Shown: one piece after another, positions 43,111 through 51,978 of the stretch
How positions within the stretch are numbered: the first letter of the stretch is position 1
Layout: each line of letters starts with the position of its first letter
Source of the DNA: Palsa-506 sp963836355
GTDB lineage: Bacteria > Actinomycetota > Actinomycetes > Streptosporangiales > Streptosporangiaceae
Reading direction: 5' to 3'
DNA length: 64,000 nt
NCBI GenBank assembly: GCA_963836355.1
Contig: CAWIJO010000002.1
Coordinates: 372,001-436,000 of the forward strand
Program-made: the position numbers and the translations under genes
The notes under the pieces: model-generated
What the model was told of the DNA's origin: nothing
What the model saw: the letters and a program-made list of their open reading frames with translations, nothing else
The model's database searches: none

Positions 43111-43321
43111 CGTTTCTCCCGTGGCTGCAGATTCCGGTAGCCAGCCTGTCGGCCGGACTCACGGTTTGCCAGGGGTGACGCACCAACATTGACGCGGTCG
43201 TAGTGGCCGGCCATTTTGTAGGGTCGGGCCAGCGGCCACGATGCTCGTGTGCGGAAATGCGCCGGCGCAGAATGGACTCGGGCCGGAAATGGCCGCGCAG
43301 CCAAGCCGGACGGGAGCTGAG

Positions 43322-44146
43322 ATGTCCTTGCCGCGAGACCTTGACCCGGGCGCGAGCGTGCTCGCCTTCTTCGGTGCCGAGCTGCGCCGCTGCCGGTTAG
43401 CCACGGATCTGAGTCAGGAACAGCTCGGCCAGCAGGTCAGCTATTCGGCGGCATTGGTTGGGCTGATCGAGAACGCCAAGCGCGTGCCGTCCCGGGATTT
43501 CGCCGAGCGCTGCGACGACGCGCTGGCGACCGGCGGCACGCTGGCGCGGCTGTGGCCGCTGGTATCGCGGGAGACGCTGCCTGGCTGGTTCCGGCCGTGG
43601 CTCGAGATCGAGCGCGAGGCAATGTCATTACGCTCGTTCGAGCCGCTCATCATCCCCGGGCTGCTGCAGACGCCGGAGTACGCCAGGACACTCTTTGCCG
43701 CGCAGCGAGCAGAGACCGAGGACGGCCTAGAGCAGCTCGTCGCGACCCGGATGGACCGGCAGCTGATCCTGGCCCGGGAGAACCCGCCACAGCTGTGGTG
43801 CCTGCTGGACGAGGGCGCGCTGCGCCGCTGCATCGGCAGTGCCAAGATCATGCATGACCAGCTGCTGCACCTGGCGGCGATCGCGCATCGCCCGAAGGTG
43901 GCGGTCCAGGTGGTGCCGTTCGAGGTCGGGGCGCACGCCGGGTTGCTCGGCGCGTTCGTGGTCGCGAGTTTCGACGGCGCAGGCGATATCGTGTACCTGG
44001 AGACAGCGGCGTCCGGGCAGGTCACGGAGACGCCCTCGGTGATCGCCGAGATCACGCTGACCTACGACATGCTGCGGTCGGAGGCATTGCCCCGGACGGC
44101 ATCCCGCGAGCTGATCATGAAAGTGGCTGAGCAAGAATGGACCTGA
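43322..44146 (+). CDS. XRE-type HTH regulator with DUF5753-like C-terminus
   Basis: 274 aa. Cro/CI-type HTH at about residues 16-70 (FGAELRRCRLATDLSQEQLG, then QQVSYSAALVGLIENAKRVP), followed by the DUF5753-type effector domain (WFRPWLEIEREAMSLRSFEP, LIIPGLLQTPEYARTLF, and HRPKVAVQVVPFEVGAHAGL). ATG at 43322 has GGGAGC upstream; earlier in-frame Met codons lack a signal. Overlaps the DUF397 gene by 10 nt. Such pairs control morphology- or stress-related genes in Streptomyces (BldB/WhiJ-like systems). Confidence 0.88.
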   Translation: MSLPRDLDPGASVLAFFGAELRRCRLATDLSQEQLGQQVSYSAALVGLIENAKRVPSRDFAERCDDALATGGTLARLWPLVSRETLPGWFRPWLEIEREAMSLRSFEPLIIPGLLQTPEYARTLFAAQRAETEDGLEQLVATRMDRQLILARENPPQLWCLLDEGALRRCIGSAKIMHDQLLHLAAIAHRPKVAVQVVPFEVGAHAGLLGAFVVASFDGAGDIVYLETAASGQVTETPSVIAEITLTYDMLRSEALPRTASRELIMKVAEQEWT

Positions 44147-44340
44147 CTGGCGCCGAATGGCGCAAGAGCCGCTACAGCGGCGGCAACGGCGGCAACTGCG
44201 TAGAGGTCGCGGGCAACCTGCCAGGCATGGTTGCGGTCCGTGACTCAAAGGCCCCGGGCGGGCCGGAACTCGCCTTCACGGCGGCCGAATGGGCAACGTT
44301 TACCGCCAGGGCGAAGAACGGCGAGTTCGACCGAACCTGA
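44137..44340 (+). CDS. DUF397 domain protein
   Basis: 67 aa, whole length is one DUF397 domain: EWRKSRYSGGNGGNCVEVA, then VAVRDSKAPGGPELAFTAAE. Overlaps the upstream XRE gene, as in WhiJ-type partner loci where the small DUF397 protein opposes or assists the XRE regulator. Translation is coupled to the XRE gene. Confidence 0.9.
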   Translation: MDLTGAEWRKSRYSGGNGGNCVEVAGNLPGMVAVRDSKAPGGPELAFTAAEWATFTARAKNGEFDRT

Positions 44341-44426
44341 CCGCGCTGACGCTCAGCCCGACGGACTGCCTTCAGGGGTATCGCTATGCCTGCGGCACCC
44401 CTTTTGTCATTTCGCGCCGGCCGCGT

Positions 44427-44861
44427 TACACCACCGATGAGTGGACGGCCGCGTTAGCGATGCCGGGCCAGCGCGAGGGACGCCTGGTGCCGCTGCGCGC
44501 CGAGAAGGTGCCCGACGTGATGCCGGGATATTGCGGCCCATCTTGGACCGGGACCTGTTCGGGCTGACCGAAGACGACGCCCGGCGCGCACTCCTTGAAG
44601 CGGTCACCGGCCCGGCCCGGCCAGCCGATGGCCAGCAGCCAGCCTTCCGCGGAACAGCCTTACCGAGAACAGCTAGCCCAGCGCCGGGCACACCGGGGCA
44701 ACTCGCGACGCTAGAACGAGGACATCCTGGCCCGCCGCCGCCGGGTACTCGGCGAAGACCACCCGGAGACCCGGCGCTCCGCGAGGAACCTCGCGGCCGA
44801 CCTGCGCTGGATGAAGCGCCAGCCGACGCGGATGGCTGAGCGCGGGAGGCTGGCAGGTTAA
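44427..44861 (+). pseudogene. relic of a TIR - (NB-ARC) - TPR protein gene
   Basis: Three pieces in changing frames. YTTDEWTAALA, then GRLVPLRAEKVPDVMPG is the second half of a TIR-like domain. After a one-base loss near 44527 it continues as ILRPILDRDLFGLTEDDARR and ALLEAVTGPARP. From 44718 a frame reads DILARRRRVLGEDHPETRR and NLAADLRWMK, the last TPR repeat of FxsT-like proteins, to TAA at 44859-44861. The NB-ARC core and most TPRs are missing. Confidence 0.6.
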
Positions 44862-44870
44862 CGTGTCGGG

Positions 44871-45665
44871 GTGGCTAGCCGGGAAGAGCGGGCGAGATCC
44901 TTCGGGGCGATCGCCGGCGACTACGACCGGCTGCGGCCCAGTCCCCCGGAAGCGGCCGTCGACTGGCTGCTGCCCGCCCGCCGCAAGGTCGCGGTTGACC
45001 TGGCGGCCGGCACCGGCATGCTGTCCCGGCTGCTGGCGCCCCAGTTCGAGCAGGTCGTGGCCGTCGAACCGGATCCCAGGATGGCGGTGGTGCTCTGCCA
45101 GCGCTCCCCTGGCGTCCGCGTCGTGCAGGGCACTGCCGAGGCCAACCCGCTACGCGACGCCAGCGCAGATGGCCTATTCGTGGCGTCGGCGTGGCACTGG
45201 ATGGATCCGGACCGGGCGATCCCGGAGATCGCCCGGGTGCTGCGCGACGGCGGCCGCTTCGGCGTGATCTGGACGAGCCGCGATCACGATGTGGGGTGGC
45301 TGCGCGAATTGGGCCAGTCGCGCATGATCAGCCAGCGGCGCGGGCCTGACGCCGCCGATCCGGACGGCCAGGACCCGGCCCGGCCGCGCTCCTGGCGCCG
45401 CACCGCGACCCTGCCAACCGGCGGCCTGTTCGGCAGCATCGAGACCAAGTCGTTCACGTTCACCCGCACGATGACGGTCAGCGGCTTCGTCGGCATGCTC
45501 AGCACCTACAGCGGCGTCATCACCGCGAGCCAGGAAGATCGGGCGGCGGCACTAGCCAGCGCGCGTGCGACCCTGGAGAAGCGTTTCCCCGGCGCTGAGA
45601 AAGTCGACGTCCCGATGCGGGCCTGGTGCTGGCGCGCCGACCGCACCCCCCGGCCCGTAGCCTGA
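44871..45665 (+). CDS. class I SAM-dependent methyltransferase
   Basis: 264 aa. SAM motif I is VDLAAGTGMLSRLLA (about residue 41), followed by VVAVEPDPRMAVVL, and a motif III-like DGLFVASAWHWMDPDRAIPE with LRDGGRFGVIW, typical of the Methyltransf_11 group. GTG start at 44871 without a close Shine-Dalgarno. Acceptor substrate unknown; no biosynthetic partners next to it. Confidence 0.82.
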   Translation: MASREERARSFGAIAGDYDRLRPSPPEAAVDWLLPARRKVAVDLAAGTGMLSRLLAPQFEQVVAVEPDPRMAVVLCQRSPGVRVVQGTAEANPLRDASADGLFVASAWHWMDPDRAIPEIARVLRDGGRFGVIWTSRDHDVGWLRELGQSRMISQRRGPDAADPDGQDPARPRSWRRTATLPTGGLFGSIETKSFTFTRTMTVSGFVGMLSTYSGVITASQEDRAAALASARATLEKRFPGAEKVDVPMRAWCWRADRTPRPVA

Positions 45666-45984
45666 GCGCCAATGTCAGGCAAGCGCCGGCCCAGACCGGG
45701 GTTACATTGCGGCTTCAGGGGCGGGTTGCCGGGGGCGAGCAGGTGGCGTTCCTGCAGGTACGTGTTCAGCGGCGTGGTTTGCGGATAGTGGCCCAGCAGT
45801 GGCCGCCCCCGGCCTGTCCGGGAATGCCGCGGACGGCGCCGCCGAGCAGCCGCCTGCGCACCGGGCTTAGCCGCGGATGGTTGGTCAGGCCGACTGCCTC
45901 CGGGCAGTGCGGGACCGCGCTCGGCAGGTGCATCGCGCCGCGCCGGAACCCGCCGCGCGTTGCGTCCAGTCCCCGTCTAGCGCG
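45666..45984. other. 319-bp gap, no gene recognised
   Basis: Minus-strand frames show short protein-like stretches such as LGHYPQTTPLNTYLQER and LTNHPRLSPVRRRLLGG in different frames, which may be decayed coding DNA. I could not match them to a family. The only long open frame across it is antisense to the MreB-like gene and is rejected. Confidence 0.4.
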
Positions 45985-46995
45985 TTACGACCTCGCCGCG
46001 CCCCGGCCGTCCGGGAGTTCGTCGCCCTGCTCGAGGATCTCGGCCGCACCCCGGACCACGCAACGCAGCGGGTCGTCCACGACGATGGCCGGGATGCCGG
46101 CCGCCGCCTCGATCCGGTCAGCCAGCCCCGGTAGCATAGCCCCGCCGCCGGCCAGCCGGATCTTGCCCCGGACCACGTCCTCCGCCAGGTTCGGCGGGAT
46201 GTCCGACAGCATTTCCTGCACTGAGTTGACGATCGCCGCGACGGAATGCTCAAGCGCGGTGGCGACGAGCCAGCCCGGCACTTGCTCCACCCGGGGGGTC
46301 CGCCGCGCGGCGTCGACGCCGACCGCCTCGACCACTCCGACCGCGGTCTCGGCGACGCCGAGCGTCATCTTCAGGCTCCTGGCGGCGTTGCGGCCGATGA
46401 GCAGGCCAAGCTCGGCCTTGACGGACTGCACGATCGCTTGGTCCATGACGCTGCCGCCGAGGCGCAGTGACCGGGCGCGGACCACGTGACGGCCGGTCAA
46501 CACGGCGGCCTCGGTTTTCCCGCCGCCGATGTCCACGATGAGCGCACCGGCTCCGGCGGCGAGGTCGAAGCCTGCACCGGTGGCCGCCGCGACCGGCTGC
46601 TCGACCAAACGCACGGCGCAGCGCGGCCGCAGCGATCCGACCGCCGCCGCCAGCGATCGCCGTTGCACCGAGTTGGCGCTGCCCGGCACGCAGACCACCG
46701 CCGACGGCCGGAACAGGCCCCGGTGCAGTCCGGCCTGGCGGAGGAAGTCCTGCAGCATGGCCGCCGACGCGTCCAGGTCGGCTATCACGCCACCGCTGAG
46801 CGGATGGATGATGTCGATGTCCTGCGCTTCCTTGCCTGCCAGCGCATCCGCTGCCCAGCCAACCGCCGCCACGTTGCCGGTTACCCGGTCGACGGCGATG
46901 GCTGAAGGCTCCTCGATGACAAGGCCGCGGCCGGCTATGCAGACGAGCGTGTTGACAGTTCCCAGGTCGATCGCTACGCCCGCCCGCAACCGCAT
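45985..46995 (-). CDS. MreB/actin-like ATPase
   Basis: 336 aa of the actin/Hsp70 ATPase fold. AGVAIDLGTVNTLVCIAGRG (phosphate 1) at the start, VVCVPGSANSVQRRSL, VRLVEQPVAAATGAG (connect region), LIVDIGGGKTEAAVLTG (phosphate 2) and IRLAGGGAMLPGLADRI (adenosine motif). ATG at 46995 with AGG about 8 nt upstream; a frame start at 47133 is rejected. No mreC, mreD or pbp genes adjoin, so it is an orphan paralogue rather than the main rod-shape cluster. Confidence 0.85.
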   Translation of the reverse strand: MRLRAGVAIDLGTVNTLVCIAGRGLVIEEPSAIAVDRVTGNVAAVGWAADALAGKEAQDIDIIHPLSGGVIADLDASAAMLQDFLRQAGLHRGLFRPSAVVCVPGSANSVQRRSLAAAVGSLRPRCAVRLVEQPVAAATGAGFDLAAGAGALIVDIGGGKTEAAVLTGRHVVRARSLRLGGSVMDQAIVQSVKAELGLLIGRNAARSLKMTLGVAETAVGVVEAVGVDAARRTPRVEQVPGWLVATALEHSVAAIVNSVQEMLSDIPPNLAEDVVRGKIRLAGGGAMLPGLADRIEAAAGIPAIVVDDPLRCVVRGAAEILEQGDELPDGRGAARS

Positions 46996-47151
46996 GGCAC
47001 CTGCCCTTTGCCCGAAATGCCAGTTCGCGGTCCCAGTATGGTGTTCTGCACCCGCCCACTGGGGCCGTTCGATCCATCCTTCGTGATCGCGGAGGTCCGG
47101 CATGTTCCGGCCAGCCGGATCCTCCAAGATCATGGAAACCCGGGCCCGGCG

Positions 47152-47180
47152 TTGACCTTCCGTCGGCCTTATTCTAATTT
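47152..47180 (+). promoter_or_regulatory. promoter for a leaderless transcript
   Basis: TTGACC at 47152-47157, 17-bp spacer, TAATTT at 47175-47180, and ATG at 47188 where transcription would begin. No Shine-Dalgarno is present, which fits a leaderless mRNA. Confidence 0.6.
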
Positions 47181-47187
47181 GCTCTCA

Positions 47188-48477
47188 ATGACTCATTTTC
47201 CCGCTGGTCAGCCGCAGAATGGCATCGCGCCTGGTCACAGCGGTGGCACGGCCAGCATCACCGCCAGTTCCGGCCCACCCCCAGGCCTGGCCAGGGTCCG
47301 TGCGCGCTTCAGCTCGCTGACCGACGATTTCGTCTATCTCGATGCGCCCGGCGGCACCCAGACCCCGGACGAGGTTGCCGAGGCAGTGGCCAGGGTGTAT
47401 CTCGACGCGAGCGGCAACACCGGCGCGCCATACGCCACCAGCCGCCGGATCGAGGCGATCGTCGGCGACGCTCGCGCGGCCTCGGCGCGCTTCCTCGGCT
47501 GCGCCCCTGAGGAGGTCATCTTCGGGCCGAACATGACCTCGCTGAACTACACGCTGTCTCGCACCCTCGGCCGCGAGCTACAGGCCGGCGACGAGATCAT
47601 CGTCACCCGGCTCGACCACGACGCGAACGTGGCGCCGTGGCTCGACCTGGCCCGCGACCTCGGCCTGGTGGTCCGGCTCGCCGACGTGCACGCCGACACC
47701 ACGCTGGATCTCGCGGACCTCGAACGCCTGCTCGGGCCCCGGACCAAGGTGGTGGCCTTCCCCTGGGCGTCGAACGCGGCCGGCACGATCGTGGACGCCC
47801 GCGCCGTGTGCGACCTCGCGCACGCCGCCGGGGCGCTGGCCTGGGTGGACGCCGTGCAGTACGCGCCGCACGAGCCGATGGACACCCGTGCGATCGGCGC
47901 CGACGTGCTGCTCTGCTCCGCCTACAAGTTCTGCGGGCCGCACCTGGGCGTCGGCTTCGGTCGCCGGGAGCTGCTCGAATCGTGGCAGCCGTACAAGGCC
48001 AGGCCCGCCCCGATGGAGCCGGTCGGGCACCGGTTCGAGACCGGCACCCTGCCACATGAACTGCTCGGCGGCCTGCTCGCCACCTTTGCCTACATCGACA
48101 GCCTGGGCGGCCCGGCCGAGATCGGCGGCTGGGAACGGCAGCTCGGCGACCGGCTGCTGGCCGGCCTGCCGCCGGGCGCCAACGTCTACGGCGTGGCGAC
48201 CACGGCCGGCCGGGTGCCGACGTTCCTGCTCAACTTCCCCGGCGTGCCGTCGGCGAAGCTCAGCCCTGCGCTGGCCGAGCGCGGGTTCGGCGTGTGGAGC
48301 CACGGTAGCTACTACGCGCCGGGCCTGCACGACCGGATCGGCTGGGGCGAGGCGCTGCGGGTCGGCCTCGCGCATTACAACACCCTGGACGAAATGGACC
48401 GCTTCAACCACGCGCTGGCCGCCCTGGTCGCGGAGCAGGCGCCGGCGCCGCCGCATCGTCCTGGACGGCCGGGATGA
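47188..48477 (+). CDS. cysteine desulfurase-like PLP protein
   Basis: 429 aa, aminotransferase class V fold. FVYLDAPGGTQTPDEVAEAV at the start, FGPNMTSLNYTLSRTLGREL, DHDANVAPW (cofactor His region), AWVDAVQYAPHEPMD and the Schiff-base Lys in CSAYKFCGPHLGVGFG. This TIGR01976-like group differs from IscS/SufS, and true desulfurase activity is not proven. Leaderless start at 47188. Coupled to the cupin gene by ATGA; no Suf or Isc genes adjoin. Confidence 0.83.
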   Translation: MTHFPAGQPQNGIAPGHSGGTASITASSGPPPGLARVRARFSSLTDDFVYLDAPGGTQTPDEVAEAVARVYLDASGNTGAPYATSRRIEAIVGDARAASARFLGCAPEEVIFGPNMTSLNYTLSRTLGRELQAGDEIIVTRLDHDANVAPWLDLARDLGLVVRLADVHADTTLDLADLERLLGPRTKVVAFPWASNAAGTIVDARAVCDLAHAAGALAWVDAVQYAPHEPMDTRAIGADVLLCSAYKFCGPHLGVGFGRRELLESWQPYKARPAPMEPVGHRFETGTLPHELLGGLLATFAYIDSLGGPAEIGGWERQLGDRLLAGLPPGANVYGVATTAGRVPTFLLNFPGVPSAKLSPALAERGFGVWSHGSYYAPGLHDRIGWGEALRVGLAHYNTLDEMDRFNHALAALVAEQAPAPPHRPGRPG

Positions 48478-49184
48478 CCCGCGGCCCGGTGGTCGGCGCA
48501 GCCGACGTCCCGGTCGATCACACCGCAGCGGGCGCGCGGGTGCGCACCATGCTGGACACCGGTCAGCACTTCACCCGGCGGCTCGTCGAGATCCCGCCGG
48601 ACGCGCGGCTGGACGGCACCGCCGCCACCGCGGGCGAGCTGTGGTTCGTCATCGACGGCAGCGGGCAGCTGGACACCGCGGGCCGGCCTGGCCGTCCGCT
48701 GCGCCCCGACCTGGGACTGCTGCTCCCGCCGGGGATGAAATTCAGCATTAACGGATCTGCCCCGGCCGGCCTGCACCTCGACGCGGTAAGTCTGCCTGGG
48801 TCGGCCAGCGAGGAGCGCCGCGACCAGCCGGGCCAGGCCGGGCCACGGCTCAGGGATCTGCGCGACTGCGACGTCGAGACGACCGGGGACCGCCAGTTCC
48901 GGGTCCTGTTCGGCCCGGGCCGCGGCTGCGCGGTGGCGACCCAGTTCGTCGGCGAGATCCCGCCGGGCCGGGCACCCGAGCACAGCCACCCGTATGACGA
49001 GGTGGTGCTCGTGCTGGCCGGCCACGGCGTGCTGCACGCAGGCGGCGCCGATTACCCGCTGGCCGCGGGCAGCTGCGCGCACCTGCCGCCGAGACTGGTG
49101 CACTGCCTGGAGAACACCGGCACCGGGCGGATGCGGGTACTCGGCGTATTCCACCCGGCGAACAGCCCGGCGGCCAAGACATAG
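48474..49184 (+). CDS. bicupin domain protein
   Basis: 236 aa with two cupin barrels. The second has the metal motif PEHSHPYDEVVLVLAGHGVL and a closing LPPRLVHCLENTG (about residues 165-220). The first barrel (ELWFVIDGSGQL) lacks most metal His residues. Overlaps the desulfurase-like gene by 4 nt, so the two may work on one sulfur- or amino acid-related substrate; this is inference from pairing. The stop lies in a 46-bp tandem duplication. Confidence 0.8.
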   Translation: MTRGPVVGAADVPVDHTAAGARVRTMLDTGQHFTRRLVEIPPDARLDGTAATAGELWFVIDGSGQLDTAGRPGRPLRPDLGLLLPPGMKFSINGSAPAGLHLDAVSLPGSASEERRDQPGQAGPRLRDLRDCDVETTGDRQFRVLFGPGRGCAVATQFVGEIPPGRAPEHSHPYDEVVLVLAGHGVLHAGGADYPLAAGSCAHLPPRLVHCLENTGTGRMRVLGVFHPANSPAAKT

Positions 49185-49262
49185 CGAAAACCAGTGCCAG
49201 GTCCGCGCCGGCCCCGCGGCCAAGACATAGCGAAAGCCAGTGCCAGGTCCGCGCAGGCCGGC
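49171..49262. repeat. 46-bp tandem duplication over the cupin stop codon
   Basis: Copies at 49171-49216 and 49217-49262, both beginning CGGCCAAGACATAGCGAAA, about 41 of 46 bases identical. The TAG in the first copy (49182-49184) is the stop of the cupin gene. Confidence 0.85.
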
Positions 49263-49323
49263 TGACTCGTGCTGGCAGCGGCTCTGCGCGGCGGCGGAAT
49301 CCGGGTTCAGGCTGAGCGGCTGA

Positions 49324-50985
49324 TCAGTCGGATCCGGCCGGCCCTGCCTGGCGTTGCCCAGCGGCCTGCCTGCTGCGCAGCCAGTCGCGGTAAAGCAGCT
49401 CATACGCCTGCTGCCGGTCCGGCACCGGGTCGGACACCCGGAGGCCGGGCGGCGCGGCGACTGGCGCGGCGGCGGCCAGGCGCACGTCAACAGCCAGGCC
49501 GGCCACTGCCGCGGCGCCGACCGCGGCAGACTCGCTGATATCGGGTATCCGGACAGGCAGCCCGAGCACATCGGCGAGGATCTGCGGCCACAGCATGCTT
49601 TGCGCCGCGCCGCCGGTGAAGATCACCTCGCCGGGATGCACGCCGAGCAGCTCCGACAGCAGTCCGGCAGAGCGGCGGGCCGAGTACGCGGCTGCCTCCT
49701 GTATCGCGCGGGCACGCGTGCCGAGATCGGCCCGCCCGGCGCGTGGCCGCAGCCCGGGCCGGGGCGGGGCGAACGGCGGCCGCCAGCGCGCCCAGGTCCA
49801 TGCGTCGACTGGCGCGAGCTCGGCGCGGAGGCCGCGCGACCCCGGCGGCACCGCGCTGGCGAGCTGATCAAGCGTCGGATAGCCGCCCGGATCACCCGGC
49901 GCAAGCTCCCCGGCGGCCAGGGCACCGGCGCTGTCCCGGAGCCAGCGCAGCGCCTGCCCAGCATAAAATCCGATCCCCTCCACCAGCCATCGCCCGGGCA
50001 GCACGTGGCAGATCGTCCGGAGGCGTCCCGCGGGTTCGACCACGGCAGCATCCGCCACCATCGTCTGCTTCCAGAAGCTGCCGCCGGTGACGGCGAGCCG
50101 GCCCGGTCCGGGCTGCCCGGAACCAGCTAGCCCGCGGGATGTGCCCAGACTAGCTAGCCCGCGGTCGGTGCCCAGACCAGCAAGCCCGAGGGCGGTGTCC
50201 AGCCCGCCGGGCACCACCCGGGTGGTCGTGCCGAGACCGGTCTGGCCGGACGCTTCCGGCGTGACCGTCCCGACGACCGTCCCCGCATCGACGACCTCAG
50301 GAAACATGGCGGGCCGCAAGCCGCACAGAGCCACGATCTCCGGGGACCAGGCGCGGGCGCCCAGATCGAACATGCCGGAAGTGGAACCGACCGAGGACTC
50401 GGTGACAAGCGTCCCGGTCAGCCGGTACACGATCCAGTCGGCAAGCATGCTCAGCCGCGCGGATGAGTCCCACAGCGCCGGCTGCCGCTGCCGTACCCAG
50501 TCAAGGCGCGGCGGGGCGCTCAGCGAGATCCAGCCGCCGCCGAGCTGATAGAGGCGGGCGGCATGCCGGCCGGCCAGCAGCGCTTCGGCCTGCCGGCCTG
50601 CCCGAGCGTCGCCATTGGCGCAGGCCCATAGCTCACTGCCAGCCCGGTCGTAGAGAACGAGGCCGCCGCCCATGCTGGAGCAGCCGACGGCCAGCACCGC
50701 GCTGGGATCGGCGGCGTCGCCGAGGACCTCCCTGATGCAGCCGCAGATCAGCGCCCAGCCGCCCGCCGTATCGAAGTTCTGCGAGGCGGTGATGCCATTG
50801 ACGGCCGGGTGCGACCATTCACGCCGGGCGACGGCGACCTGATGGCCGCCCAGGTCAAAGAGGACGGCACGGCAGCTGCCAGTCCCCGCGTCGATCGCCA
50901 GCAGGTAGCCGTCCGCCGCGGGCCGCGACCGGCTGGCAGGATCGCGGCGCGTGGTACCGTGCCGTCTGGCTGAATCTGCCGTCAT
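49324..50985 (-). CDS. FGGY-family carbohydrate kinase, LsrK-like
   Basis: 553 aa sugar/polyol kinase fold. N-terminal domain YLLAIDAGTGSCRAVLFDLG and EWSHPAVNG; ADWIVYRLTGTLVTE; VVPGGLDTALGLAGLG with an extra Gly/Leu-rich insertion (about residues 270-300); TGGSFWKQTMV; C-terminal FTGGAAQSMLWPQILADVLG and ESAAVGAAAVAG. The pattern is nearest to autoinducer-2 kinase LsrK and relatives, but polyol kinases share it. Divergent from the PdxA-like gene with only 33 bp between start codons. Confidence 0.82.
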   Translation of the reverse strand: MTADSARRHGTTRRDPASRSRPAADGYLLAIDAGTGSCRAVLFDLGGHQVAVARREWSHPAVNGITASQNFDTAGGWALICGCIREVLGDAADPSAVLAVGCSSMGGGLVLYDRAGSELWACANGDARAGRQAEALLAGRHAARLYQLGGGWISLSAPPRLDWVRQRQPALWDSSARLSMLADWIVYRLTGTLVTESSVGSTSGMFDLGARAWSPEIVALCGLRPAMFPEVVDAGTVVGTVTPEASGQTGLGTTTRVVPGGLDTALGLAGLGTDRGLASLGTSRGLAGSGQPGPGRLAVTGGSFWKQTMVADAAVVEPAGRLRTICHVLPGRWLVEGIGFYAGQALRWLRDSAGALAAGELAPGDPGGYPTLDQLASAVPPGSRGLRAELAPVDAWTWARWRPPFAPPRPGLRPRAGRADLGTRARAIQEAAAYSARRSAGLLSELLGVHPGEVIFTGGAAQSMLWPQILADVLGLPVRIPDISESAAVGAAAVAGLAVDVRLAAAAPVAAPPGLRVSDPVPDRQQAYELLYRDWLRSRQAAGQRQAGPAGSD

Positions 50986-51018
50986 GGCTGGCCAGGGCCG
51001 GAGGGCGAGGCGGGGGCG

Positions 51019-51978
51019 ATGGGCAGGCCGCGCGTGCTCGTCACGTCGGGAGATCCGGGTGGTGTCGGGCCGGAGCTGATTCTTCGCGCGCTGGCTGACC
51101 CCGGGGTCGCCGGTATCGCGGAATTCGCCGTGGTGGGCAACCCGGCTGATTTCCGCCGCGATGCGGAGGCGCTAGGACTTCCGCTGCCCCGCATCCTCCC
51201 GGTGAGCGGGCCGGCCGGGGTCCCGGTCGGCCGCCCGTCAGCAGCAGGCGGCCGGGCCGCGGTGGCGGCGGCCCGGGCCGCTGCCCGGCTGATGTCCGGG
51301 CAGCAAGCCGATGTGCTGGTGACCGCGCCTGTCTCCAAGGAGGCCATCCGCCTCGCCGGGTACCCGTGGCCCGGCCAGACTGAGATGCTCGCTGACCTCT
51401 GCGCGGCCAGCGACCTGCGCGTGCTGCTGATGGCAGGACCGCTCCGGGTAGTGCACGTAAGCGCCCACCGGTCGCTGCGCGACGCGGTCGACGCGGTGAC
51501 CCGGGCCAGCGTGCTCAAGACCATCGAGTTGGCCGACGACATCGGCCGGCGGCTGGTCGGACGGCCGCCCCGGCTGGCCGTCGCCGGGCTGAATCCGCAT
51601 GCCGGCGAGCACCGGATCCTTGGTGACGAGGACGAGGATGCCATCAGACCCGCGGTCGCTGATGCCCGGTTGGGTGGCATCGACGTGTCTGGACCGATGT
51701 CCGCGGACACGTTGTTTCCGCGCGCCCGCGCTGGCGAGTTTGACCTGGTGGTAGCGATGTACCACGACCAGGGCCATATCCCGGTCAAGCTGCTTAGCCC
51801 TGATGACGGCGTGGCGATCACGCTGGGCCTGCCCTTCCTGCGAACGGCGCCGGACCACGGGGCAGCCTTCGATATAGCGGGAAAGCACATCGCCAGCCCG
51901 GCAAGCATGCAGGCAGCTCTTCGCGCGGCCGGCGATATCGCCGGCCGCGACCCGGCCGGGACCCGCGTGGCACGCTGA
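51019..51978 (+). CDS. PdxA-family 4-phosphate dehydrogenase
   Basis: 319 aa metal- and NAD-dependent dehydrogenase. LVTSGDPGGVGPELILRAL at the N-terminus, VTAPVSKEAIRLAGYPWPGQ with TEMLADL, and three metal-binding His regions: VSAHRSL, AMYHDQGHIPVKLL and RTAPDHGAAFDIAGK. AVAGLNPHAGEHRILGDED is typical. PdxA makes pyridoxal phosphate, but PdxA2-type paralogues oxidise 4-phospho-D-threonate or erythronate in sugar-acid catabolism. The adjacent kinase favours the catabolic role. Confidence 0.83.
   Translation: MGRPRVLVTSGDPGGVGPELILRALADPGVAGIAEFAVVGNPADFRRDAEALGLPLPRILPVSGPAGVPVGRPSAAGGRAAVAAARAAARLMSGQQADVLVTAPVSKEAIRLAGYPWPGQTEMLADLCAASDLRVLLMAGPLRVVHVSAHRSLRDAVDAVTRASVLKTIELADDIGRRLVGRPPRLAVAGLNPHAGEHRILGDEDEDAIRPAVADARLGGIDVSGPMSADTLFPRARAGEFDLVVAMYHDQGHIPVKLLSPDDGVAITLGLPFLRTAPDHGAAFDIAGKHIASPASMQAALRAAGDIAGRDPAGTRVAR

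Noticed and set aside
45626..46489. 287-codon plus-strand frame
   Set aside because: Mostly antisense to the MreB-like gene and starts inside the methyltransferase; no motif.
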